Below, one piece after another: positions 1 through 6,800 of a stretch of 30,837 nucleotides of DNA (position 1 is the stretch's first letter; each line of letters begins with the position of its first letter). The notes under the pieces are model-generated. The model was not told the DNA's origin and searched no databases. It saw only the letters and a program-made list of their open reading frames with translations. The position numbers and the translations under genes are program-made. Location: assembly GCA_900765165.1 (NCBI GenBank), contig CAAFQR010000051.1, positions 1 to 30,837 on the forward strand, given 5' to 3'. The stretch comes from Veillonellaceae bacterium (lineage in GTDB: Bacteria; Bacillota; Negativicutes; Veillonellales; Veillonellaceae).

Positions 1-85
<85 letters not shown>

Positions 86-99
86 GATTGATTTGTGGG

Positions 100-124
100 G
101 GGCTGAGGTTACCTTGGCCCTTTA
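100..124 (+). terminator. rRNA operon terminator
   Basis: A nine-pair stem (100-108 with 112-120, two G-T wobbles) with a TTA loop is followed by a short T run. It sits directly behind the 5S gene and before the promoter of the tRNA-Trp/tRNA-Arg unit. Confidence 0.7.
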
Positions 125-151
125 CAAAAACATGATTCCGCTAAAAAGCGC

Positions 152-180
152 TTGACAACTTAGGTTGTAAAGTGTATACT
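152..180 (+). promoter_or_regulatory. Promoter of tRNA-Trp/tRNA-Arg
   Basis: A consensus -35 TTGACA (152-157) and a TATACT -10 (175-180) are separated by 17 bases. The start site would fall about 13 bases before the tRNA-Trp gene. Confidence 0.85.
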
Positions 181-199
181 AGTTAAGTCGCTGGAATAC

Positions 200-275
200 A
201 GGGGTATAGCTCAATTGGTAGAGTAGCGGTCTCCAAAACCGTTGGTTGTGGGTTCAAGTCCTACTGCCCCTGCCA
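200..275 (+). tRNA. tRNA-Trp(CCA)
   Basis: A complete 76-nt cloverleaf. The acceptor stem pairs 200-206 with 265-271, the anticodon loop carries CCA at 233-235, the T arm is canonical (GTTCAAG), and the 3' CCA is encoded at 273-275. It is transcribed with the tRNA-Arg gene that begins 15 bases later. Confidence 0.96.
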
Positions 276-290
276 ACTTCAATTTAACAT

Positions 291-367
291 GACTCAGTAG
301 CTCAGCTGGATAGAGCGTTTGACTACGAATCAAAAGGCCGGGGGTTCGAATCCCTCCTGGGTCACCA
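291..367 (+). tRNA. tRNA-Arg(ACG), copy 1
   Basis: A 77-nt cloverleaf with acceptor pairs 291-297/357-363, anticodon ACG at 325-327 (A34 normally becomes inosine), T loop TTCGAAT and an encoded CCA. It is identical over its whole length to copy 2 at 523-599. Confidence 0.96.
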
Positions 368-372
368 TAAAG

Positions 373-400
373 GTGAATCGCGAATGCGATTCACTTTTTA
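373..400 (+). terminator. Terminator of tRNA-Trp/Arg unit
   Basis: A perfect nine-pair stem (373-381 with 386-394), a GAAT loop and a following T run, five bases after the tRNA CCA end. Confidence 0.88.
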
Positions 401-428
401 CTTTCCTTTTTACTCACAGGAGAACCAT

Positions 429-457
429 TTGACATTTGGTTCTTACTGTGTTATCAT
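429..457 (+). promoter_or_regulatory. Promoter of tRNA-Arg copy 2
   Basis: TTGACA (429-434), a 17-base spacer and TATCAT (452-457). The promoter, including a shared spacer core TTCTTACT, is closely similar to the one at 657-685 that drives the riboswitch. Confidence 0.82.
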
Positions 458-522
458 TTGTCTTGCGGTTTTAAAAGCCGTCGGTTTAAGGTCTACAGCC
501 TTAACCAATCTCAATTTAATAT

Positions 523-599
523 GACTCAGTAGCTCAGCTGGATAGAGCGTTTGACTACGAATCAAAAGGCCGGGGGTTCGAATCCCTCCTGGGTCACCA
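523..599 (+). tRNA. tRNA-Arg(ACG), copy 2
   Basis: Identical in all 77 bases to copy 1, including the encoded CCA, and preceded by the same short AT-rich lead-in. The spacing between copies is 232 bases. A leader of about 60 nt between its promoter and the tRNA holds a small hairpin (483-506). Confidence 0.96.
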
Positions 600-602
600 T
601 TT

Positions 603-637
603 AAAGCGAATCGCAAAAGCGGCTCGCTTTTTATTTT
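603..637 (+). terminator. Terminator of tRNA-Arg copy 2
   Basis: Twelve-base arms (603-614 and 619-630, one mismatch and one wobble) around an AAAA loop, followed by a TTTTATTTT tract. Confidence 0.85.
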
Positions 638-656
638 AATTATGACTGGCTGTTAT

Positions 657-685
657 TTGACAATCAATTCTTACTATGTTATCAT
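657..685 (+). promoter_or_regulatory. Promoter of the cobalamin riboswitch RNA
   Basis: TTGACA (657-662), a 17-base spacer and TATCAT (680-685). The start would be near 692, just before the aptamer. It looks like a diverged copy of the tRNA-Arg promoter at 429-457. Confidence 0.8.
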
Positions 686-714
686 CTAGTTGTTCGAAAG
701 AACATAATTGCATA

Positions 715-865
715 TTCGGGAATAGGTGCAGCAATGCCTAAGAGAGAAGTCGGTGTAAGTCCGACACGGTCCCGCCACTGTAAGGTGAAGCGACCCTCAA
801 ATGCCACTGGGAAACTGGGAAGGCGAGGAGAGCGATGAAGCCAAGTCAGGAGAACTGCCTATTTA
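715..865 (+). ncRNA. Adenosylcobalamin (B12) riboswitch aptamer
   Basis: The conserved blocks of the cobalamin riboswitch are present in order: the P3 region with GGTG(T)AAGTCC (752-762), the CGGTCCCGCCACTGTAA core (767-783), the AATGCCACTGGGAA block (about 799-814), and the B12 box with GAAGCCAAGTCAGGAG (837-852) and CTGCCT after it. The aptamer senses adenosylcobalamin and normally represses a downstream B12 transport or synthesis gene. Here the next 330 bases hold no recognisable gene, only hairpins. The reading frame that starts at 801 runs through the aptamer core and is not taken as coding. Boundaries are approximate. Confidence 0.9.
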
Positions 866-1098
866 TCATTTACCGTTTGACCTACGAGCGATAGGAAGGG
901 ATTTATATTCTTTTTCGCATGTAGCGGAAAAGATTTTTTCGTTATATGCGGACAAGCAGTTGGAAATTCGGTATGCCGAATACGTACTCGATTAGCACGG
1001 AAAGCTAATCTCTATGAAAGTTGTATGGGCGTACATTTTCATCATCTCCGAAACACCGGCTGCATGTCAGCCGGTGTTTGGCGTTATAGACAAGTAAA
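866..1098 (+). ncRNA. Structured non-coding tail downstream of the B12 riboswitch
   Basis: I find no credible protein gene here, but four hairpins follow one another: 967-980 (five pairs, TATG loop), 990-1010 (seven pairs, loop ACGGAAA), 1014-1042 (eleven pairs with one bulge, loop TGGGCG) and 1051-1079 (twelve pairs, loop CATGT). The last may end transcription although its T run is short. A 27-codon frame (1014-1097) exists but has no good ribosome binding site and coincides with the two hairpins, so I do not call it. The arrangement suggests a riboswitch-controlled RNA rather than an mRNA; this is inference. Confidence 0.45.
1051..1079 (+). terminator. Strong hairpin, possible terminator of the riboswitch transcript
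   Basis: Perfect twelve-pair stem (1051-1062 with 1068-1079). Only three T residues close the 3' arm and no T tract follows, so termination may be partial. Confidence 0.45.
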
Positions 1099-1151
1099 TA
1101 GCTATATGAGCATGGAGGATTGGAGCGCTGAGGTAAGCCCTAAATTACCTA

Positions 1152-1180
1152 TTGACGCTTTGCCTATACCATGATAATAT
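1152..1180 (+). promoter_or_regulatory. Promoter of tRNA-Leu
   Basis: TTGACG (1152-1157), a 17-base spacer and TAATAT (1175-1180), ending 14 bases before the tRNA. Confidence 0.72.
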
Positions 1181-1194
1181 AAAGTGTATTCCAT

Positions 1195-1278
1195 GCGGGA
1201 GTGGCGGAATTGGCAGACGCACCAGACTTAGGATCTGGCGCCTTAGGCGTGGGGGTTCAAGTCCCTTCTCCCGCACCA
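1195..1278 (+). tRNA. tRNA-Leu(TAG)
   Basis: An 84-nt class II tRNA with a long variable arm, anticodon TAG at 1229-1231, T loop TTCAAGT and an encoded CCA at 1276-1278. It is monocistronic, with its own promoter and terminator. Confidence 0.96.
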
Positions 1279-1284
1279 ACTAAT

Positions 1285-1340
1285 AAGCGCATTTTTGAAT
1301 TTGTAGTTAATGGCTATGAGGTTCAATAATGCGCTTTTTT
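1285..1340 (+). terminator. Terminator of tRNA-Leu
   Basis: Arms AAGCGCATT (1285-1293) and AATGCGCTT (about 1328-1336) enclose a 34-base loop with further weak pairing, and a run of T residues follows to 1340. Confidence 0.7.
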
Positions 1341-1429
1341 CTATATGTTCTTGAGTGTTAGATTATTGAAATCTCTTCGGTATTTTGAACATATATTGTT
1401 TTAGTTAAGATAAAGTGTATTACGTATTG

Positions 1430-1458
1430 TTGACAGTGTATGTAAATTTTGAAATAAT
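1430..1458 (+). promoter_or_regulatory. Promoter of the tRNA-like RNA
   Basis: Perfect -35 TTGACA (1430-1435), a 17-base spacer and AATAAT (1453-1458). The predicted start falls at about 1465, exactly where the tRNA-like structure begins. Confidence 0.78.
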
Positions 1459-1465
1459 CAAATTA

Positions 1466-1591
1466 GCAAGATGGCGTAGTATAGCGATATACACCCTTTA
1501 ACGCATAGGGATATAACGACGTTTCAGGTAGGTTTACTGGGGCAAAGGCTTTATGCGGGGAGACCTAGGTTTGAATCCTAGCACATCTTGT
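1466..1591 (+). ncRNA. Unclassified stand-alone RNA with tRNA-like ends
   Basis: A structured RNA of about 126 nt between its own promoter and terminator. The ends pair over eight bases (1466-1473 with 1584-1591). A hairpin of five pairs closed by a GCGA tetraloop (1479-1492) takes the place of a D arm. A perfect T-arm look-alike with stem CTAGG/CCTAG and a seven-base loop TTTGAAT lies at 1565-1581. The middle can form a long arm: CCC (1494-1496) and CGCATA (1502-1507) pair with TATGCG (1552-1557) and GGG (1558-1560) around a 44-base apex. A competing fold pairs 1494-1497 with 1507-1510 and would place ACG in a loop, but without the usual U33. No CCA is encoded, unlike all other tRNAs here. 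It could be a remnant, a tRNA-Sec/allo-tRNA relative, or a new RNA; I do not recognise it. Confidence 0.55.
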
Positions 1592-1621
1592 AAGCAGAAT
1601 CGTTTCGGCAGTTCTGCTTTT
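1592..1621 (+). terminator. Terminator of the tRNA-like RNA
   Basis: AAGCAGAA (1592-1599) pairs with TTCTGCTT (1612-1619) around a 12-base loop and ends in four T residues. It begins at the base after the tRNA-like fold. Confidence 0.75.
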
Positions 1622-1649
1622 GACTATACGATTTAATTATTTATATTAT
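1620..1649 (+). promoter_or_regulatory. Probable promoter of the small acidic gene cluster
   Basis: TTGACT (1620-1625), an 18-base spacer and TATTAT (1644-1649). Transcription would begin near 1656, which makes a TTG start at 1655 impossible for the first gene and favours the ATG at 1688. Confidence 0.5.
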
Positions 1650-1687
1650 AGGTATTGCTGGTAAGAAGAAATGGGCGGTGCTATGAT

Positions 1688-1963
1688 ATGTGTAAGTATC
1701 CAACACTTATGAGTGCTATTAAAGGCGTAATAGATGGTGAAATTGATCCATATGAATTTTGTTTTGATGGTCCAGCATATCTAACTATTGAAAGAGAATG
1801 TAATCCGGTATTAAGCGAGGATTTATATGATGAACTAGAGGGCGAATTCACAGATCGTTGTTATGCTTTTGAAGAGCAATATGAAGATGCTAGGACGGAA
1901 GAAGAAAGGGATAGGTTTACATATGAATTCATAGAATTTCTTAAGACCGTATATATTGAGTGA
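1688..1963 (+). CDS. Small acidic protein of unknown function, first of four
   Basis: A 91-residue acidic protein starting MCKYPTLM and rich in Glu, Asp, Tyr and Phe, ending in a charged helical segment (EEERDRFTYEFIEFLK). I do not recognise a family. The frame can be opened further upstream at a TTG (1655), but the probable promoter at 1620-1649 would start the message at that point, so the ATG at 1688 is preferred even though neither site has a clear ribosome binding site. It is the first of four tightly spaced small genes, all clearly more AT-rich than mfd and its neighbours, which suggests separate acquisition. Small acidic arrays of this kind are often immunity or anti-toxin proteins, but nothing in this sequence proves that. 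Confidence 0.6.
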   Translation: MCKYPTLMSAIKGVIDGEIDPYEFCFDGPAYLTIERECNPVLSEDLYDELEGEFTDRCYAFEEQYEDARTEEERDRFTYEFIEFLKTVYIE

Positions 1964-2000
1964 GCCTTTGCTATATAGTTCTATGATTGGAGGAATATAT

Positions 2001-2225
2001 ATGACAATCAAAGAATTACGCGATACTTTACCGGGGAATCCTTTTACAATTGAGTATAAAGACAAACTCTATTATATTTCTCTAGGTGTTAATGGCTATC
2101 AAACGCTTTCAGATCCGGAACAAGAAGAATATGTGATTTTTAAAGATTTTGATAGTTTAATTAATGATTTTCTGGTTGATGGTAAGCCGCTAAAGGATGT
2201 AATAGAATATATCGACTGGGAGTAA
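2001..2225 (+). CDS. Small acidic protein of unknown function (paralogue of the next gene)
   Basis: A 74-residue protein beginning MTIKELRDTLPG. The start is set by GGAGG at 1989-1993, seven bases before the ATG; a longer frame opening at a TTG (1956) overlaps the previous gene and lacks a binding site. Its last third, a phrase of the form DFDSLINDFLVDGKPLKDVI, lines up with DSMEDVLDKFIINGRPFREIL in the next gene, so the two are tandem paralogues. The pattern (short amphipathic N-terminal helix, beta-rich middle with YKDKLYYISLG, C-terminal helix) recalls small immunity or SMI1-like folds, but I cannot assign one. The gene sits 37 bases after the first gene of the cluster. Confidence 0.72.
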   Translation: MTIKELRDTLPGNPFTIEYKDKLYYISLGVNGYQTLSDPEQEEYVIFKDFDSLINDFLVDGKPLKDVIEYIDWE

Positions 2226-2239
2226 GACAGGTAACTATA

Positions 2240-2479
2240 ATGACTTTAGAAGATTTTAGAGAATCCTATATAGAAAATTGCAATGAATTTGCCTATTGGG
2301 ATAGCAAATATTGCATTGGCATGTATTATCTTACAGATGATGGAAAAGTTACGTGTTGTTTAGGTCCTGATGATGATGGCATATTGATAGATAGCATGGA
2401 AGATGTTTTGGACAAGTTTATCATCAATGGTCGGCCGTTTAGAGAGATTTTGCCAGAAATTGACGAAAATCGTTTATAA
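2240..2479 (+). CDS. Small acidic protein of unknown function (paralogue of the previous gene)
   Basis: A 79-residue, strongly acidic protein starting MTLEDFRESYIE. It begins 14 bases after the preceding stop, with a weak binding site (AGG near 2229). It shares with its neighbour an N-terminal MT(I/L)x(E/D)(L/F)R start and a C-terminal (D/S)(F/M)(D/E)(S/D)(L/V) ... NGRPFREIL segment, which indicates gene duplication. Three Cys (C14, C26 and the CC pair at about 39-40) are unusual for so short a cytosolic protein. There is no signal peptide or membrane segment. Function unknown. Confidence 0.7.
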   Translation: MTLEDFRESYIENCNEFAYWDSKYCIGMYYLTDDGKVTCCLGPDDDGILIDSMEDVLDKFIINGRPFREILPEIDENRL

Positions 2480-2504
2480 GCGATTAATGATAAAGGAGTA
2501 AGCC

Positions 2505-2729
2505 ATGATTGATGAAGGTGCAATCTATAAATATTTAGGTAATCATGTCAAACTTATTGATACAGACGGAAAGATTTGGTATGGCTATCTTGATTGTATG
2601 GAAGGCAGTAATGATAGCGAAAACGGAAAATATATGGTTTGTTTAGAAGAGGATGGGAGAGAATCAGATGTTCTTATTGGATTTGAAGAAGATGAAATTA
2701 AGAGCATTGAGATTTTGAAAAAGAAGTGA
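2505..2729 (+). CDS. Small acidic protein, probably a small beta-barrel (Sm/SH3-like)
   Basis: A 74-residue protein with a good ribosome binding site (AAGGAG at 2492-2497, seven bases before the ATG). The pattern HVKLIDTDGKIWYGYLD, a loop rich in Asn/Ser/Glu, then a strand and DEIKSIEIL at the end alternates hydrophobic residues as in five-stranded Sm/SH3-like barrels; similar short orphan proteins are common in Firmicutes. This fold call is my reading of the pattern, not a match to a named family. It is the last gene of the AT-rich cluster, and a strong hairpin terminator follows at 2821-2862. Confidence 0.7.
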   Translation: MIDEGAIYKYLGNHVKLIDTDGKIWYGYLDCMEGSNDSENGKYMVCLEEDGRESDVLIGFEEDEIKSIEILKKK

Positions 2730-2820
2730 AACCATGAATGTCCGTTATGTAGGTATACGGAATGCTCGACAAACTAATAAATGGATGAAAATATTGTAAG
2801 GCTTTTTACAGGCATAAAAT

Positions 2821-2862
2821 AAGGCTCGGCAAAATTCATACAAACGAATTTGTCGAGCCTTT
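2821..2862. terminator. Bidirectional terminator between convergent genes
   Basis: A long stem (2821-2837 with 2846-2862, one imperfect position) separates the small-gene cluster on the plus strand from the transporter remnant on the minus strand. Read on the minus strand it is followed by a T-rich tract (TTATTTTAT), and on the plus strand by TTTA. Confidence 0.8.
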
Positions 2863-2936
2863 AGTGGCATTTGAGCCGATTTTAAAAAATCGTTAGCTGT
2901 TACTATTCAATTGGTACGATTAAACCGGCTTTGGGG

Positions 2937-3608
2937 TTAATTACGAATTTTACCGGCAAAGCCAATGATAAAGAGGACGATAATGCTTACAATAACAGCA
3001 CTTTGGCCAAATACGGAGGGACCGCTCATGGTTTGACCGACTACACCGGCTGTAGCAGCTAAACCAAAGTTATGTGCAATAGCAGCGCCAACGACTAAGC
3101 CTAACACCGTGACGACAGAATCACCGGAGCCGGTACCAGCCAGGATGACATGGCGTAACGGGCAACCACCGGCTAAGGTAGCAGCAAGGCCAACACCATA
3201 CATGGAAAGTATATTCCAAATCATATCACCGTGAGCAATGGGACCGAATACAGCGGGTTTAAAATGCCCGGTAGCAACATTGTAAATAACCATAATTACG
3301 AATAAACCAATTACCGTACTAAGTCTTGTAAAATCGCCAAAAGCCATTGCATTGCGGAAGGCACCGGAGAAACACATACGCGTTTTTTGCGCAATGCCAC
3401 CAAAAATAATACCAGCGATTAAGGAGAGGGCGATAGCGGCGTGCATAGAGCCAGGACCTTTCGTTGAAGCTGTCGGCCATGCCCAGACCATAACTGAAAT
3501 CATTAAGAGCGCCATTAAAACAGGGAATACATAACCACTGCCATCACCGGCTGACATGCGCAGTACCATGCGTAATGGACAACCTAAGAATACAAGGGCG
3601 CAAATCAT
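2937..3608 (-). CDS. YeeE/YedE-family selenium/sulfur transporter, truncated remnant
   Basis: An integral membrane protein of about 223 residues of the YeeE/YedE (Sulf_transp) family, which moves thiosulfate or, for YedE, is linked to selenium metabolism. Family motifs are clear: FLGCPLRMVLR at the start, TRMCFSGAFRN in the middle, GGCPLRHVILAGTG later. Full-length members have about 350-400 residues; here the part before the first cysteine motif is missing, and a stop lies just upstream in frame (3614-3616). The segment between the first motif and STKGPGSMHA also seems shorter than I remember for relatives. No ribosome binding site precedes the ATG or the TTG beside it. I therefore regard it as a probable pseudogene left from a deletion, although the remaining frame is open. 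Confidence 0.7.
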   Translation of the reverse strand: MICALVFLGCPLRMVLRMSAGDGSGYVFPVLMALLMISVMVWAWPTASTKGPGSMHAAIALSLIAGIIFGGIAQKTRMCFSGAFRNAMAFGDFTRLSTVIGLFVIMVIYNVATGHFKPAVFGPIAHGDMIWNILSMYGVGLAATLAGGCPLRHVILAGTGSGDSVVTVLGLVVGAAIAHNFGLAATAGVVGQTMSGPSVFGQSAVIVSIIVLFIIGFAGKIRN

Positions 3609-3638
3609 CAAATTTTAACATGGTTTTCAGTGAAATTG

Positions 3639-3667
3639 TTGTCAGTTTAGCGTGGCTATGGTACTAT
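3639..3667 (+). promoter_or_regulatory. Probable mfd promoter
   Basis: TTGTCA (3639-3644), a 17-base spacer and TACTAT (3662-3667). It would give a leader of about 135 nt before mfd. Confidence 0.6.
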
Positions 3668-3688
3668 TATTACGGATATAGGATACGT

Positions 3689-3789
3689 GGGCTTTGGCGC
3701 TGCTAAAGCCCGTTTTGCCGTTCCTGTATTACAGTGCCTAGGAGGCTGTTTATTTCACTGGAAGTGGAAACAGACAAAAGAGCTAGGCA
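3689..3789 (+). promoter_or_regulatory. Structured mfd leader with terminator-like hairpin
   Basis: Soon after the predicted start, GGGCTTT (3689-3695) pairs with AAAGCCC (3705-3711), followed by GTTTTG, which resembles an intrinsic terminator. A second element then pairs TGCCTAG (3735-3741) with CTAGGCA (3783-3789) and encloses a smaller hairpin CTGTTT/AAACAG. No known riboswitch class is recognised. It could be an attenuator or only mRNA structure. Confidence 0.4.
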
Positions 3790-3807
3790 GCAAGATGTAA
3801 CGAAGAC

Positions 3808-6800
3808 ATGACAACATATAAAGGAGTCAGACAAATAACGATGAAAGATTGGCAGGCCTTATTAAATGCGTATCCGGCCTATGCGGAGGCGATGGCGTCC
3901 TTCAGCAAGCCGGGACGGCAGGTAATATATGGCGTTGGTAGCTCACAAAAGCCCTTTCTCTATAGCGAAGCGATGAAAGCGAATGGTATGCGTACCACAA
4001 TCGTTGTCGTCCACGATAGGGAACACAAGGAGCAATGGGAACGAGATTTAGCGTTCTTGTTACCGAACGTGCCGGTGTTGCCCTTCCCGATTACGGAAAA
4101 GGTAACCTTTAATACAACGGCGCGTAGCTTAGAAAATAGAGCGGCACAGATGCGTGCGTTAAGCGCTTTATTGAATCAAGAAGACGTCGTAGTTCTGGCT
4201 ACGGCAGAAGAAGCGTCGCAGCACTTGCCGGGACCGGATGCCTTGCGTACACATGGGGTGCACATAGCGACCGGCGATTTGGTGAAACGACAGGACGTGC
4301 TGGACCGCTTAGTACGAATTGGATATGAACGAACCGACCAGGTGGAACAACGTGGTCATTTTAGTGTGCGCGGCGATATTGTGGACGTGTTTGCCGTTAA
4401 TGGCGAAAATCCGTACCGCATCGAGTTCTTTGACGATGAAATCGATACTATCCGCACCTTTGACGTGACGAGTCAGCGCTCCGTGGACACGGTGAAATCA
4501 CTAACCGTCATGCCCTTTAGAGTCAATGACGACGAAGAAACGGCATCGCTATTGTCCTATGGCGGCGAAGGACTCATTGTGTATGACGAGCCGGTGCGTA
4601 TTCAGGACACGTTGAAGGCCTTTTTGAAGGAAGACGCCACCCACGGTCAGAATCACTATACGGTGTTTGATTTGTGGCGCACAGTGAAGGCAAAGACGGA
4701 AATCGCCTTTACGTTTATGCAGCAGCGCTTAAGCGGCATGGGCACCTTCAATCCTATTGGTCTTCAGGGCAAGTCCATGACGAGCTTTGAACGGCAGATT
4801 CCACTTTTAACCGATGAAATTAAGCAGTGGCTTAGCGATGATCGGCAGGTGGTGCTGGTTATTAGCAATCAGCAGCGCCGCGAAGGGGTGGAACGGGCGC
4901 TTAACGACGAAAACATCCCCTACGTGGAAAGCGAGTCCTTAGAGCTGACGCCGAAAGCAGTGCTGGTGGTGAAAGGCTTATTGACGGAAGGCTTTGAATT
5001 GCCGCATTGTAAGCTCGTAGTAGTGACGGAAGGCAATATCTTTGGTCGCCAGAAGCGCAAGCTGCGTAAGAAAGCGCCGAAGGGCAGTGAAATTAGCTAT
5101 TTCACGGATTTAACGCCTGGCGATTATGTAGTTCACGCCGTTCATGGTATTGGCAAGTATGTAGGCCTGAAAACCATTGAAACGGATGGCATTCACAAGG
5201 ATTATTTGGAAATTGCCTATGCTGGGACTGACCGCCTGTTCTTGCCGGCGGATAATTTGGACCAGCTCCAGAAATATATCGGCAATGAAGGCGATGTGCC
5301 GAAGATTCACAAGATGGGCGGCGGCGAATGGCGGAAAATCCGCAATAAGGCGCAGAAGTCCATCGATGATTTGGCCGAAAAGCTGGTTGAGCTCTACGCA
5401 CAGCGTGAGGTTGTAGACGGCTTCTCCTTCTTGCCGGATCAGCCGTGGCAGCAGGAGTTTGAAGAAGCGTTCCCTTATGAGGAAACGGAAGACCAATTGC
5501 AGGCTGTTAAGGAAATTAAAGAGTCTATGGAAAAACCGTATCCGATGGACCGATTGCTTTGCGGCGACGTAGGCTTTGGCAAGACCGAAGTGGCTATGCG
5601 CGCCGTATTTAAAGCGGTTTTAAGCGGCAAGCAGGTAGCGGTCTTGGTGCCGACCACAGTATTGGCACAGCAGCATTTTCAGACCTTTACGGAACGGTTT
5701 GCACCGTTTGGAGCGAAGGTAGAAGTGCTCAATCGTTTCCGCTCTGCCGGTGAAAAACGCGATATCATTAAGCGCGTTGCAGCCGGGGATATTGATGTCC
5801 TCATTGGCACTCATGCGCTGCTCAATAAAAAAGTTCAGTTCCGTGATTTAGGGCTGTTGGTAGTGGACGAAGAACAGCGTTTTGGCGTGGCGCAGAAGGA
5901 AAAATGGAAGTCCTGGGCCAACTCTATCGACGTGTTGACCTTAAGTGCAACGCCGATTCCGCGTACCTTGCACATGTCCTTGGTAGGTGTCCGTGAGATG
6001 AGTATTATCACCACGCCGCCGGAAGATCGTTTGCCGGTGCAGACCTACGTTGTGGAATACGATATGCAGCTCATTGCCGATGCTATCCGCCGCGAAATTC
6101 AGCGCGGTGGCCAGGTATACTTCGTATACAACCGCGTAGCATCCATTGACCATATGGCTGAGCTGTTGATGGCGGCTATGCCGAATCTGCGTTTAGCCGT
6201 GGCTCATGGTCAGATGGCCGGTCATGAAATGGAAAACATCATGATCGACTTCTACGAAGGTCGTTTTGACGTGCTGCTTTGTACCAGCATTATCGAAACT
6301 GGTTTGGATATTCCAAACGCCAACACGATCATTGTGTACGACGCCGACCGCTTAGGCTTATCGCAGCTCTATCAGATGCGTGGCCGCGTTGGTCGTTCCC
6401 GTCGTCGGGCCTATGCATACTTCATGTATCGACCGGATAAAATGCTCAGCGAAACGGCAGAAAAGCGCTTGAAGGCTATCGAAGAATTTACCGAATTAGG
6501 GGCCGGCTTCAAGCTAGCTATGCGCGACTTGGAAATTCGCGGGGCCGGGAATCTCTTAGGTTCTCAGCAGCACGGTAACATCGCGTCTGTCGGTTTTGCG
6601 CTTTATTGCTCCATGCTGGAAGAAGCTATTGCAAAGGCGCGCAAGGAAGAATTGCCGAAGGAAAAAGCGCCGGATCCGACCATCGATTTGGCAGTGGATG
6701 CATTCATTGACGATGCCTATATTGGCGATGCAGCCCGTAAAATTACGCTGTATCAGCGTCTCTTAGGCATTAAGGATGAGCACACGCTCAATGATTTCAC

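Noticed and set aside
291..599. tRNA-Arg duplication as att sites of an integrated element
   Set aside because: The repeated part is a complete tRNA with its own promoter and terminator, only 232 bases apart, and no integrase or cargo lies between the copies.
801..995. Open frame of 64 codons starting in the B12 riboswitch
   Set aside because: Its first 20 codons are the conserved aptamer core and B12 box, there is no ribosome binding site, and the rest resembles no protein.
1014..1097. A 27-residue leader-peptide-like frame (MKVVWAYIF...)
   Set aside because: No good binding site, and the bases are explained by two strong hairpins.
1466..1591. tRNA gene interrupted by a group I intron
   Set aside because: The extra sequence is only about 50 bases and none of the group I core elements (P, Q, R, S) can be seen.
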